From: Pseudomonas folii
Lineage (GTDB): Bacteria > Pseudomonadota > Gammaproteobacteria > Pseudomonadales > Pseudomonadaceae
DNA: 64,000 nucleotides
Direction: 5' to 3'
Assembly: GCF_014357575.1 (NCBI RefSeq)
Contig: NZ_JACONW010000006.1
Location: forward strand, 20,482 to 84,481
Below, in pieces: positions 37,073 through 46,074 of this stretch; the first letter of the stretch is position 1; each line of letters starts with the position of its first letter. The position numbers and the translations under genes were made by a program. The notes beneath the pieces are model-generated. The model was given only the letters and a program-made list of their open reading frames with translations, was not told the origin of the DNA and did not search any database.

Positions 37073-37164
37073 GTGGGACCGAATTCATTCGGGAAGACGG
37101 CCGTTCAAGCGGCACATATGCAACAGATGCGCCGCCCCCTTCGCGAATGAATTCGCTCCTACAG
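37073..37164. repeat. REPIN-type inverted repeat (GTGGGACC/GAATTCATTCG class)
   Basis: Two imperfect inverted arms, GACCGAATTCATTCGGGAAG and CTTCGCGAATGAATTCGCTC, enclose about 45 bases. It fills the gap between ubiA and the convergent COG4315 gene. Confidence 0.8.
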
Positions 37165-37197
37165 GTATTGCAGTTGCGACACAGATGCTATGTGGCG

Positions 37198-37578
37198 CTA
37201 CGGTTTGACGGTATGCCAGACGCCGCCCTTGCCATCGCCAGTGACATCCCCGACTTTCTTGTCATCCTTGTAGAAGTACAGCGGCTTGCCGCCATAGGCC
37301 CACTGTAATTTGCCGTCGTCGCGTTTGAGCTGCGTCCACTTCCCGGACGCTTGAGTGTTCGCTTCAGCGGCCAATGGCGGCCAGTTGATTGCGCATGTGT
37401 CGTTGCAAACGGACTTGCCTACCGAGTCCTTGTCAAAGGTGTAAAGCGTTTTACCGCTGTGGTCGGTGAGGTAGCCGTTTTCTCCGGTCATACCTGGCTC
37501 AGCAGCCATAACCAGACTGGAAGACGCCAGTGCCGCAGCCGCCATCAAGCCCATGAATGTCGATGAAATCTTGAGCAT
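37198..37578 (-). CDS. Secreted COG4315 repeat protein
   Basis: A 126-residue protein with a signal peptide (about residues 1-25, ending VMAAE). The mature part has the two motifs of this family: DHSGKTLYTFDKDSVGKSVCNDTCAINWPPL and KLQWAYGGKPLYFYKDDKKVGDVTG. Two cysteines (VCNDTC) could form a disulfide. Function is unknown; such proteins are periplasmic or exported. It is divergent from phoB, with 159 bases between them. Confidence 0.82.
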   Translation of the reverse strand: MLKISSTFMGLMAAAALASSSLVMAAEPGMTGENGYLTDHSGKTLYTFDKDSVGKSVCNDTCAINWPPLAAEANTQASGKWTQLKRDDGKLQWAYGGKPLYFYKDDKKVGDVTGDGKGGVWHTVKP

Positions 37579-37667
37579 CGGTAGATCCTCTTTTTATGTG
37601 GAATCCGTTGTCGGACGAGACTGCACATTAGTCCTTAAAGAACATGGCATGCTAGCCCCTACCCTGA

Positions 37668-37685
37668 CTGTCACACGACTGCAAT
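37668..37685 (+). promoter_or_regulatory. Pho box upstream of phoB
   Basis: CTGTCACACGACTGCAAT matches the two 7-base half sites of the PhoB consensus (CTGTCAT, 4 bases, CTGTCAT) at 11 of 14 positions. It lies 52 bases before the phoB start, so phoB should activate itself when phosphate is low. Confidence 0.75.
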
Positions 37686-37737
37686 AATTCCGTTATCTAA
37701 TGCGCCCCAAGACAGTTAAATGACAAGAGGTTCAAGC

Positions 37738-38427
37738 ATGGTTGGCAGGAGCATTCTGATCGTTGACGACGAAGCGCCAATTCGCGAAATGATCGCCGTT
37801 GCATTGGAAATGGCCGGCTATGACTGCATGGAAGCAGAGAACTCTCAGCAAGCCCATGCAATCATCGTAGACCGCAAGCCGGACTTGATCCTGCTCGACT
37901 GGATGCTGCCCGGCACATCCGGTATCGAACTGGCCCGACGCCTGAAGCGTGATGAGCTGACCGGGGATATCCCGATCATCATGCTGACCGCCAAGGGTGA
38001 AGAGGACAACAAGATCCAGGGGCTCGAGGTCGGCGCCGACGATTACATCACCAAGCCGTTTTCTCCTCGCGAACTGGTCGCACGCCTCAAGGCTGTGCTG
38101 CGCCGTGCAGGCCCTACCGATGGCGAGGCGCCTATCGAAGTGGGCGGTCTGCTCCTCGACCCGATCAGCCACCGCGTGACCATCGATGGCAAACCTGCCG
38201 AGATGGGCCCGACTGAATATCGTTTGCTGCAATTCTTCATGACCCATCAGGAGCGCGCCTACACTCGCGGCCAATTGCTGGATCAAGTCTGGGGAGGCAA
38301 TGTTTATGTCGAAGAACGTACCGTTGATGTGCACATTCGTCGCCTGCGTAAAGCCCTCGGTGACGCTTATGAAAATCTGGTACAAACCGTGCGCGGTACG
38401 GGCTATCGCTTCTCTACCAAAAGCTGA
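37738..38427 (+). CDS. phoB: Phosphate regulon response regulator PhoB
   Basis: A 229-residue OmpR-class regulator. The receiver domain has the acidic pair VDDE, the phosphorylated Asp in [10 protein letters not shown] (about residue 53) and the Lys in ITKPFSPRE. The C-terminal winged helix has [25 protein letters not shown] and [13 protein letters not shown]. The ATG at 37738 follows AAGAGG by 7 bases; a frame starting at 37720 lacks a site. It turns on pst, pho and other phosphate-scavenging genes. Confidence 0.96.
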   Translation: MVGRSILIVDDEAPIREMIAVALEMAGYDCMEAENSQQAHAIIVDRKPDLILLDWMLPGTSGIELARRLKRDELTGDIPIIMLTAKGEEDNKIQGLEVGADDYITKPFSPRELVARLKAVLRRAGPTDGEAPIEVGGLLLDPISHRVTIDGKPAEMGPTEYRLLQFFMTHQERAYTRGQLLDQVWGGNVYVEERTVDVHIRRLRKALGDAYENLVQTVRGTGYRFSTKS

Positions 38428-38517
38428 CACCCTGCTCCTGGACAGACAGCTCAAACAGATCGCCGCAAACGAATGGCGCAACCGTCCGGTATGCGCTCGA
38501 CATGGATGTACGTTTAA

Positions 38518-39819
38518 TTGAATCAAAATTGGCATGGCACCCTGATCCGCCACATGCTGTTGCTGGTGACGGCCTGCCTCCTGGTCGGACTGATCAGCGG
38601 CGAATATGGCTGGAGTCTGGCCATCGGTCTGGGGCTGTATCTGGCCTGGACCCTCAAACAACTATTACGCCTGCACGAATGGCTCAGTAACCACCAGACC
38701 GACGACCCGCCGCCTGATGGCTACGGTTTGTGGGGCGAAGTCTTTGACAGCATCTATCACCTGCAACGCCGTGACCAGCGTGTACGCGGTCGTCTGCAAG
38801 CGGTGATCGACCGTGTGCAGGAATCCACTGCCGCCCTCAAGGACGCGGTGATCATGCTCGACAGCGAAGGCAACCTGGAATGGTGGAACCGCGCCGCTGA
38901 AACCCTGATGGGCCTCAAAACCCCGCAAGACAGCGGCCAGCCGGTGACCAATCTGGTGCGTCATCCGCGTTTCAAGGAATACTTCGAGCAGGACAGCTTC
39001 GCCGAACCACTGGAAATCCCTTCGCCCACCAATGACCGGGTGCGCATTCAGTTGCTCATCACTCGCTATGGCAACAACGAGCACCTGATGCTGGTGCGCG
39101 ATGTCACGCGTATTCATCAGCTGGAACAGATGCGCAAGGATTTCGTCGCCAACGTTTCCCACGAGCTGCGCACGCCGCTGACGGTTATTTTCGGTTATCT
39201 GGAAACCTTGCTGGATAACGTCGAAGAAGTGAACCCGCGCTGGGTGCGCGCCTTGCAGCAAATGCATCAGCAAGGCGGGCGCATGCAGACGCTGCTCAAC
39301 GACTTGTTGCTGCTGGCCAAGCTCGAAGCGACAGACTATCCGTCGGATAACCATCCGATCGTCGTGAGCACATTACTCAAGACCATCACCAATGATGCGC
39401 AGGCGTTGTCCGGCAACAAAAATCAGCAGATCGACCTTAATATCGAAACCGACGCGCTGCTCAAGGGCAGCGATACCGAACTGCGCAGCGCGTTTTCCAA
39501 CCTGATTTTCAACGCTGTGAAGTACACCCCCGCCGAAGGCAAAATCCAGATCCGCTGGTGGGCCGACGAGCGTGGCGCGCACCTGAGCGTGCAGGATTCA
39601 GGGATCGGCATCGAAACCAAGCATCTGCCACGCCTGACCGAACGCTTCTACCGCGTGGACTCCAGCCGCGCCTCCAATACTGGTGGAACGGGTCTGGGCC
39701 TGGCCATCGTCAAACATGTGTTGCTGCGCCATCGGGGAACACTGGAAATCAACAGCGTGCCGGGCAAAGGCAGCGTATTTACCTGCCATTTTCCACCGAT
39801 CCAGCTGGCCCAAGCCTAG
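38518..39819 (+). CDS. phoR: Phosphate regulon sensor kinase PhoR
   Basis: A 433-residue histidine kinase. Two short N-terminal membrane helices (about residues 11-28 and 32-46), a PAS domain (LKDAVIMLDSEGNLEWWNRAAE), the H box FVANVSHELRTPL with the phosphorylated His at about 213, and the N, G1 and G2 boxes (NLIFNAVKYTP, DSGIGIE, GGTGLGLAIVK). The start is TTG at 38518; every upstream in-frame ATG is followed by a stop. There is no strong ribosome-binding site, so translation may be weak. It lies 90 bases after phoB. Confidence 0.95.
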   Translation: MNQNWHGTLIRHMLLLVTACLLVGLISGEYGWSLAIGLGLYLAWTLKQLLRLHEWLSNHQTDDPPPDGYGLWGEVFDSIYHLQRRDQRVRGRLQAVIDRVQESTAALKDAVIMLDSEGNLEWWNRAAETLMGLKTPQDSGQPVTNLVRHPRFKEYFEQDSFAEPLEIPSPTNDRVRIQLLITRYGNNEHLMLVRDVTRIHQLEQMRKDFVANVSHELRTPLTVIFGYLETLLDNVEEVNPRWVRALQQMHQQGGRMQTLLNDLLLLAKLEATDYPSDNHPIVVSTLLKTITNDAQALSGNKNQQIDLNIETDALLKGSDTELRSAFSNLIFNAVKYTPAEGKIQIRWWADERGAHLSVQDSGIGIETKHLPRLTERFYRVDSSRASNTGGTGLGLAIVKHVLLRHRGTLEINSVPGKGSVFTCHFPPIQLAQA

Positions 39820-39939
39820 CCTGCGACACCTCCGCCACTAGGCAAGCAGGCATTGAGCCGCTACATTGCGGCTCTTGTGCACCCAATATCGGTGCAGCAA
39901 TAACCTCTCTCGCTAAAACGGAACCCGTAAAACTCCATC

Positions 39940-41280
39940 ATGGACCCTTCCCCTGGTTTTAACCTCGCTTCACTGTTCGCCGATTTCGGCATGATTCTCT
40001 TCGCAATGGTTCTGGTCCTGCTCAACGGTTTTTTCGTTGCGGCAGAGTTCGCCATGGTCAAGCTGCGCTCAACCAAGGTTGAAGCCATTGCCGAAAAAAA
40101 CGGCTGGCGCGGACACATCTTGCGCACCGTTCACAGCCAACTTGACGCTTATCTCTCCGCTTGCCAGTTGGGTATCACCCTGGCTTCGCTGGGACTGGGC
40201 TGGGTCGGCGAGCCGGCGTTCGCGCACTTGCTGGAGCCTTTGCTGGCGGCCCTGGGCGTGGACTCACCGGAAGTGATCAAAGGCGTGTCGTTCTTTACCG
40301 CCTTCTTCATCATCTCCTACCTGCACATCGTGATCGGCGAACTGGCCCCCAAATCCTGGGCGATCCGCAAACCGGAACTGTTGTCGCTTTGGACGGCGGT
40401 GCCGCTGTACCTGTTCTACTGGGCGATGTACCCGGCCATTTACCTGCTCAACGCCAGCGCCAACGCGATTCTGCGCATTGCTGGCCAAGGCGAGCCTGGT
40501 CCGCATCATGAGCACAGCTACAGTCGTGAAGAGCTGAAACTGATTCTGCACTCCAGCCGTGGCCAGGATCCGAGCGATCAGGGTATGCGAGTGCTGGCGT
40601 CCGCCGTGGAGATGGGTGAACTGGAGGTGGTCGACTGGGCCAACTCCCGGGAAGACCTGGTGACGCTGGATTTCAACGCGCCGCTCAAAGAAATCCTCGC
40701 CTTGTTCCGCCGTCACAAGTTCAGCCGTTATCCGGTATACGACGCCGACCGAGGCGAGTTTGTCGGTCTCCTGCACATCAAAGACCTGCTGCTCGAACTG
40801 GCGGCACTGGACCACATCCCGGAATCCTTCAACCTGGCCGAGCTGACGCGTCCGCTTGAGCGGGTGTCCAAACACATGCCGCTGTCGCGCCTGCTTGAGC
40901 AGTTCCGTCAGGGTGGAGCGCACTTTGCCCTGGTGGAAGAAGCCGACGGCAAGATCATTGGCTACCTGACCATGGAAGACGTGCTCGAAGTGCTGGTCGG
41001 CGATATTCAGGACGAACACCGCAAGGTCGAGCGCGGCATCCTCGCCTATCAGCCAGGCAAACTGCTGGTGCGCGGCGATACACCGCTGTTCAAGGTCGAA
41101 CGTCTGCTGGGCATCGATCTGGACCATGTGGAAGCCGAAACCCTGGCAGGCCTGATCTATGAGACCCTAAAGCGGGTGCCGGAAGTCGAGGAAGTCATGG
41201 AATTCGAAGGTCTGCGGATCATCATCAAAAAGATGAAAGGTCCGAAAATCGTATTGGCTAAAGTGGTCAAGATTGATTGA
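39940..41280 (+). CDS. CNNM/CorC-family membrane transporter with CBS domains
   Basis: A 446-residue protein: DUF21/CNNM membrane domain (about residues 15-180, with LNGFFVAAEFAMVKLRSTKVE and QLGITLASLGLGWVGEPAF), two CBS domains (about 215-340; FRRHKFSRYPVYDADRGEFVGLLHIKDLL and IGYLTMEDVLEVLVGDI) and a C-terminal CorC/HlyC domain. The family is linked to magnesium or sodium export, and older annotations call it hemolysin. It follows phoR in the same order as in P. aeruginosa. Confidence 0.9.
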   Translation: MDPSPGFNLASLFADFGMILFAMVLVLLNGFFVAAEFAMVKLRSTKVEAIAEKNGWRGHILRTVHSQLDAYLSACQLGITLASLGLGWVGEPAFAHLLEPLLAALGVDSPEVIKGVSFFTAFFIISYLHIVIGELAPKSWAIRKPELLSLWTAVPLYLFYWAMYPAIYLLNASANAILRIAGQGEPGPHHEHSYSREELKLILHSSRGQDPSDQGMRVLASAVEMGELEVVDWANSREDLVTLDFNAPLKEILALFRRHKFSRYPVYDADRGEFVGLLHIKDLLLELAALDHIPESFNLAELTRPLERVSKHMPLSRLLEQFRQGGAHFALVEEADGKIIGYLTMEDVLEVLVGDIQDEHRKVERGILAYQPGKLLVRGDTPLFKVERLLGIDLDHVEAETLAGLIYETLKRVPEVEEVMEFEGLRIIIKKMKGPKIVLAKVVKID

Positions 41281-41391
41281 GGCTGTCGCGTCGGCGTGAC
41301 GACTGAGGTGCAAGTAAATTGGCAGATTCGGGCCTCAACAGCCAATACACTTGCACTTTTAGTACCGAACTCTCACTGCAGAGCTGATCCA

Positions 41392-41481
41392 GTGGGACCG
41401 GATTCATCCGGGAAGAGGCCCATACATTCGACATGATTGTACCGTCCAAAATGACGCCTTCCCGGATGAATCCGGTCCCAC
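41392..41481. repeat. REPIN-type inverted repeat (GTGGGACCGGATTCATCCGG class)
   Basis: Perfect outer arms, GTGGGACCGGATTCATCCGG (plus GAAG) at 41392-41415 and the complement at 41458-41481, about 42 bases apart. It lies between the convergent CNNM and M23 genes. Confidence 0.88.
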
Positions 41482-41503
41482 AGGTGTTAACTCGGCAAAC
41501 CTC

Positions 41504-42400
41504 TCAATTCCCACCCACCGCAAAATTAGGCAGGCTTTGCACCGGCTGTGCAAACTCGTAGGGGATGGACTCCAGCGCCAGGCCCACGTTGCGCTGGACG
41601 ACGAAGTGCAGGTGCGGGCCGCTGCTGTTGCCGGTGTTGCCGGAGCGCGCCAGGGCGCTGCCTACGATGACGTGCTGACCTTCCTTGACGCTGACCGAGC
41701 CACGCATCAGGTGCAGATAAACGCCCATGGTGCCGTCGTTGTGCAGGATTCGCACGAAGTTGCCTGACGGATTCGAGCCTTTGCCGGTCTGGTCGTTTTC
41801 GATTTTGACGACCACGCCACCTCGCGCTGCGATGATTGGCGTACCTTCGGGCATGGCGATGTCCATGGCATAGCGGCCTTTGGGGCCATAGTGGCTGTAC
41901 TTGCCGTTAGGCCCCTGACTCAAACGAAACGGCCCGCCCACCCACGGCAGTGGATACCGATACGCCAGACTCGTGCGTTGCGGATCACCCACGATAGAAC
42001 GCAGGCTGGTTTTGTAGCTCATGGGCTTGCCGATGACTTTGGGACTCAGGACCGTGACCCGCTCATTGCCACGGGCCGGAATCGTGCGACGAATGGTCTG
42101 GTCGGCGACGCCAAGGACGTTCTTCCCGCCACTGATTTTCAGCTCAACTTCAACCGGCGCGTACAGGTCGTTACGGACATAAAGGCTGTCCACGCCTTTA
42201 TCCCGCTTGGTGCTCAGGTGCACCTGGCGCTCGATGTGCTCAACCATCCGATCCTTGAACACCACAACGGCTGCACCCGGCGTCGGGCGATCGGTGAACG
42301 AGACCACGCCGTTGGCATCGGTGAATTTGTAGATCGTCAGCGCCCCGGCCGTTTGCGCAGCCAGCAACAGAGCACACAGAATGAGTAAGCGCTCGATCAT
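41504..42400 (-). CDS. M23 family (LytM) peptidoglycan peptidase with DUF4124 N-terminus
   Basis: A 298-residue exported protein. Signal peptide about residues 1-20; DUF4124 segment (LTIYKFTDANGVVSFTDRPTPG); then an M23 domain with the zinc ligands in HYGPKGRYAMDIAMPEGTPI (His and Asp) and GPHLHFVVQ (HxH). All metal ligands are present, so it can be an active endopeptidase on peptidoglycan cross-links. It is transcribed alone, opposite to the genes on both sides. Confidence 0.88.
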   Translation of the reverse strand: MIERLLILCALLLAAQTAGALTIYKFTDANGVVSFTDRPTPGAAVVVFKDRMVEHIERQVHLSTKRDKGVDSLYVRNDLYAPVEVELKISGGKNVLGVADQTIRRTIPARGNERVTVLSPKVIGKPMSYKTSLRSIVGDPQRTSLAYRYPLPWVGGPFRLSQGPNGKYSHYGPKGRYAMDIAMPEGTPIIAARGGVVVKIENDQTGKGSNPSGNFVRILHNDGTMGVYLHLMRGSVSVKEGQHVIVGSALARSGNTGNSSGPHLHFVVQRNVGLALESIPYEFAQPVQSLPNFAVGGN

Positions 42401-42797
42401 GGGATGGGTCTGATTTGTAAAGAAGATGAGGCAAGCCTACCAGCGATTCCTGCGAATGAGGACTCAGCTGTATCAATCGGGAACAGATCGGGCGTCAAGG
42501 AAATCGCGTCAGACGCCGACCATGCAGACGCGCGCTCAGCCTACATCTTTAAAATGCTGAATATGTAACAGCGAAATGCGGGCGGCATCCTACAAAACAA
42601 CATCAACTTTCACACAACTAATCGCCTATAAGTTTCTTAACAAGGACATATAAATCAATAATTTTTCGTCCAGCAAAATTTGCCAGTCAATACAATTATT
42701 CCTAACCTCTGCAATACCCGAACCCACCACCAAAGCTTTACAGGATGGGGGCTGTGCAAATCAATTAAATACTATCTACCCATAAAGGCCTGTTATC
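42401..42797. other. Gene-free region between the M23 peptidase and the SBP-RidA gene
   Basis: This 397-base divergent gap must hold two promoters. The left part has ordinary composition; from about 42590 rightward it is AT-rich, like the start of the SBP-RidA gene. I see no Pho box, REPIN or strong hairpin. Confidence 0.5.
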
Positions 42798-43970
42798 TTG
42801 CCTACCATTAAAAGTAAATCAGCTTATTCCCTCATTTTATTGGCAATTACCGGATTGCTTTCCCTACCCGCTCTAGCGGTCACCGAAGTCCGGTTCGGTA
42901 TTGAAGCTGATGTCCCTCCCTTCGAAAGTCGCAATATCAATGGCGAATTGGTTGGGTTGAATATTGACTTGGGTAATGCGATTTGTGCGCGGATGAACGT
43001 ACGGTGCGTATGGGTCGATCAACCCTATGCCACCAATATTGCCGCACTCCAGGCACATGCATTCGACGTGATCATGCCTATGACACCGACCGATGCACGC
43101 AAACAGCAAGTCGACTTCACAGATGTCATGTACCCACTCTCCAGCCGGTTGGTAGCGGCCAAAGGCTCGCTGCTTGAGCCCACAGCCGCAGCACTGAAAG
43201 GCAAGCGCATTGGCGTACTCAAAGGCACCAGCCGGGAGGCGTTTGCTCTGGCTGCGTGGGCCAGTAAAGAAGTGGACGTACAGAGCTTTGGTTTGAATGC
43301 CGAACTCATCGGCAAACTTCTGACCGGGGAGCTCGACGCGACTCTGCAGGACTCTATCGAGATTTCCGAAGCGCTACTGAGTAAGCCAGAGGGCAGTCGA
43401 TTCGATTTCGCGAGCCCACCCATAACGGATCCGATGCTGGGTAGCGGGGTTGCCATGGCTGTACGTAAAAGTGATCAGACTCTCAAGCTGAAAATCAATG
43501 AGGCGCTTGCCACTCTGAAGGCAGATGGCACGCAACAAGCCATTGTCGAGCGCTACCTTGCCCCGATGTCCAATGGCATGACCAACGCCTCATCGCTCCA
43601 GTTCATGGGTGCGGGCGCAGGAAAGCCATTTTCACAAGCCGTTCGGGCCGGTGATTTTCTGTATTTGTCAGGGCTGCTGGGAGATGACGCCAATGGCCAC
43701 TTCCCAGAAAGCACTGCCGCTCAGACGAAAGCGATCATGGACAACATGCGCAAGATTCTTGAGAGCAATGGATCATCACTCAAGGACGTCGTGAAATGCA
43801 CGGTAATACTGGCGAACATCAAAGACTTTGCCGACATGAACAAGGTATATGCCGGCTACTTTGCAGCTGACCGCTTTCCCGCGCGGACGACTTTTGAAGC
43901 GGGCAAGCTAGTGGCCAACGGCAAGATAGAAATAGAGTGCATGGCGTACGTGGGGCATAAAGCACAGTAA
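42798..43970 (+). CDS. Periplasmic amino-acid-binding protein fused to a RidA domain
   Basis: A 390-residue protein in two parts. Residues 1-27 form a signal peptide (ending PALA). Residues about 28-255 are a family 3 solute-binding protein (VRFGIEADVPPFESRNINGELVGLNIDLGNAI, FDVIMPMTPTDARKQQVDFTDVMY). Residues about 268-390 are a YjgF/RidA domain with GDFLYLSGLLG, VVKCTVILANIKDFADMNKVYAGYF, the catalytic-type Arg in FPARTTFE and the Glu in IEIECMAYV. RidA normally hydrolyses reactive imines in the cytoplasm; here it would be in the periplasm. The start is TTG at 42798. No transporter permease or ATPase lies beside it. Confidence 0.88.
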   Translation: MPTIKSKSAYSLILLAITGLLSLPALAVTEVRFGIEADVPPFESRNINGELVGLNIDLGNAICARMNVRCVWVDQPYATNIAALQAHAFDVIMPMTPTDARKQQVDFTDVMYPLSSRLVAAKGSLLEPTAAALKGKRIGVLKGTSREAFALAAWASKEVDVQSFGLNAELIGKLLTGELDATLQDSIEISEALLSKPEGSRFDFASPPITDPMLGSGVAMAVRKSDQTLKLKINEALATLKADGTQQAIVERYLAPMSNGMTNASSLQFMGAGAGKPFSQAVRAGDFLYLSGLLGDDANGHFPESTAAQTKAIMDNMRKILESNGSSLKDVVKCTVILANIKDFADMNKVYAGYFAADRFPARTTFEAGKLVANGKIEIECMAYVGHKAQ

Positions 43971-44022
43971 GCCATGAGCCTGAAGCGGCCACCTGCGACT
44001 ACTTGCAGCCTGGAAGGTAATC

Positions 44023-44058
44023 AAAAAACGCGGGGGCGACAGTAGTCGGTCCCGCGTT
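44023..44058 (-). terminator. Rho-independent terminator of the pst-phoU-regulator operon
   Basis: On the minus strand an 8-bp stem (AACGCGGG with CCCGCGTT, arms 44027-44034 and 44051-44058) with a 16-base loop is followed by T residues. It lies 65 bases after the response regulator stop. Confidence 0.72.
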
Positions 44059-44123
44059 GTTATCGCACGACAACCTGGGCTGCTCCGAAAGACACTCCTT
44101 CAGGCAGCCGTCCTGATGCGAAA

Positions 44124-45038
44124 TCACGCCCCCGGCGAGAAGTGCTTCTGCACCGTGCCGCGGGCGATCAGGCGGGAAATGTAGTCCAGCTTCTGCGCGT
44201 CCTGATCGGTGAAGCGGAAGGTCACTTGCAGCCATTCGCTGTCAGGCTTCTGCTCAAAGGCAACGATCGCGTGAAGGTAGCCGTTGAGACGCGCCACTTC
44301 ATTGCTCTCACCCTGCTCCAGATCGAGTACGGCCTGTTCAAGGATCTGCGGCAGGATCTCGCTGCGGCGCACCACCAACAAGGCTTCCTTGAGGGTCAGC
44401 GCCTTGATCACACAGCTCTGGATACCGCTCGGCAGACGCAACTGGCCCTGACCACGACCTGCAGGTTCTTTCGCTGCTGTTTTTGCGGGTACAGGCGGCG
44501 CCGCGGCAATGCCCCCAAAACCCGGAGCAGCGGTTACAGCAGGGCTGGCCGTCGGACGAACCACCTCGGCCTTGCCGCCGGTCAGCGCGCTGAGCGAGTC
44601 ATTGAGCGGCGAGTTCATGCGCGACGGCGCGGTGGACATTACGGCTTCGAGCTTGCCGACTTTGGCCAGGGCTTTCTTGACCTTGGTCAGCAGCTGTTCG
44701 TTGGTGAACGGCTTGCCGACAAAGTCAGTCACGCCAGCCTGAATCGCCTGCACCACGTTCTCCTTGTCGCCACGGCTGGTGACCATGATGAAGGGAACGG
44801 TTTTCAGGTAATTGTCTTGTTCGCGGCACCAGGTCAGCAGCTCAAGGCCAGACATCTCCGGCATTTCCCAGTCGCACAGGATCAGGTCAAATTCTTCGCG
44901 GTTCAGGGTGACCTGAGCCTTGCGACCGTTGACGGCGTCCTCGGTGTGAATACCGGGAAAATAATTGCGCAGACCTTTCTTAACCAAATCGCGAATGAAA
45001 GTCGCGTCATCCACAATCAAAACACTGATCTTACTCAT
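44124..45038 (-). CDS. Response regulator with unusual C-terminal domain, downstream of phoU
   Basis: A 304-residue protein. The receiver domain is about residues 1-125, with VDDATFIRD, the phosphorylated Asp in LILCDWEMPEMSG (about 55) and the Lys in FVGKPFTNE. A proline/alanine-rich linker follows. The C-terminal domain (about 195-304; LPSGIQSCVIKALTLKEALLV, LNGYLHAIVAFEQ, FRFTDQDAQKLDYISRLI) looks like a beta-barrel of PilZ type, but the RxxxR motif for cyclic di-GMP is not seen. The start follows AGGAGC. It is in the place of the regulator known downstream of phoU in P. aeruginosa. Confidence 0.82.
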   Translation of the reverse strand: MSKISVLIVDDATFIRDLVKKGLRNYFPGIHTEDAVNGRKAQVTLNREEFDLILCDWEMPEMSGLELLTWCREQDNYLKTVPFIMVTSRGDKENVVQAIQAGVTDFVGKPFTNEQLLTKVKKALAKVGKLEAVMSTAPSRMNSPLNDSLSALTGGKAEVVRPTASPAVTAAPGFGGIAAAPPVPAKTAAKEPAGRGQGQLRLPSGIQSCVIKALTLKEALLVVRRSEILPQILEQAVLDLEQGESNEVARLNGYLHAIVAFEQKPDSEWLQVTFRFTDQDAQKLDYISRLIARGTVQKHFSPGA

Positions 45039-45202
45039 CGACGCTCCTGCGGGTGTGTCGCCACTGCTGGCGAACCGCGTTGATGCTGAACACACCCTAT
45101 ATTTCGGCAAGCATAGCGCTGGCTGATGGCCAAAGGCCAACCTGTTTGACGGCGCCAGGACATTTAATTCGCGGGCGGCTGGAAGTTGTTAATCCCGAGA
45201 AC

Positions 45203-45234
45203 AAAAACGCCCAGCTGCGAGCTGGGCGTTTTTT
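45203..45234. terminator. Strong bidirectional terminator after phoU
   Basis: A 14-bp stem (AAAAACGCCCAGCT with AGCTGGGCGTTTTT, 3-base loop) with A and T tracts on the two sides. It separates phoU from the response regulator gene downstream, so the latter needs its own promoter in 45039-45200. Confidence 0.92.
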
Positions 45235-45245
45235 CGCAGGCAATC

Positions 45246-46007
45246 TTACTTATCGTCAGATTTGTCCGGAACATTAGCGCTTTCGCTACTGATCCCCTGC
45301 ACCTCTTCTTTCATGCGCTTGAGGCCCATGTGCCGTACGTCGGTTCCGCGCACGAGGTAGATGACCAGCTCGGAAATATTCCGGGCGTGGTCGCCGATAC
45401 GCTCCAGCGAACGCAGGACCCAGATCACATTGAGTACCCGGGAGATCGAACGCGGATCTTCCATCATGTAGGTCGCCAGCTCGCGCAGGGCCGTCTTGTA
45501 TTCGCGGTCGATGATTTTGTCGTACTGAGCCACGGACAGCGCCAGCTCGGCGTCGAAGCGAGCAAACGAATCCAGGGCATCGCGAACCATGTTGCGCACC
45601 TGATCGCCGATATGACGCACTTCGACGTAACCACGCGGTGATTCGCCTTCTTCGCACAACTGAATGGCACGACGTGCGATCTTGGTCGACTCATCACCGA
45701 TGCGCTCCAGGTCGATTACCGACTTGGAAATGCTGATGATCAGACGCAGGTCTGAAGCCGCCGGCTGACGACGCGCCAGGATACGCAGGCATTCTTCATC
45801 GATGTTGCGCTCCATCTGGTTGATGCGGTCGTCGACTTCACGAACGCGCTGGGCCAGACCGGAGTCCGCTTCGATCAAGGCAGTCACGGCATCGTTGACC
45901 TGCTTCTCGACCAAACCGCCCATCTCGAGCAGATGGCTGCGTACTTCTTCAAGCTCAGCGTTGAACTGTTGCGAGATATGATGCGTGAGGCTGTCTTTAT
46001 GAATCAT
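45246..46007 (-). CDS. phoU: Phosphate signalling protein PhoU
   Basis: A 253-residue protein with the two three-helix PhoU repeats. The metal-binding motifs are visible: ISKSVIDLERIGDESTKIA (about residues 93-111) and VIWVLRSLERIGDHARNISE (about 193-212), both with the E-R-I-G-D core. It inhibits PhoR when Pst imports phosphate. It follows pstB by 67 bases. Confidence 0.95.
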   Translation of the reverse strand: MIHKDSLTHHISQQFNAELEEVRSHLLEMGGLVEKQVNDAVTALIEADSGLAQRVREVDDRINQMERNIDEECLRILARRQPAASDLRLIISISKSVIDLERIGDESTKIARRAIQLCEEGESPRGYVEVRHIGDQVRNMVRDALDSFARFDAELALSVAQYDKIIDREYKTALRELATYMMEDPRSISRVLNVIWVLRSLERIGDHARNISELVIYLVRGTDVRHMGLKRMKEEVQGISSESANVPDKSDDK

Positions 46008-46074
46008 GCTTGGTGTCCTTGGAACGTCCGGTTAAGTGCGAAAACGCAGCGGTGCTTCAGGGTTTGAGCAGGAC

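Noticed and set aside
44142..45083. 313-codon open frame on the plus strand
   Set aside because: Antisense to the response regulator gene, with no recognisable family.
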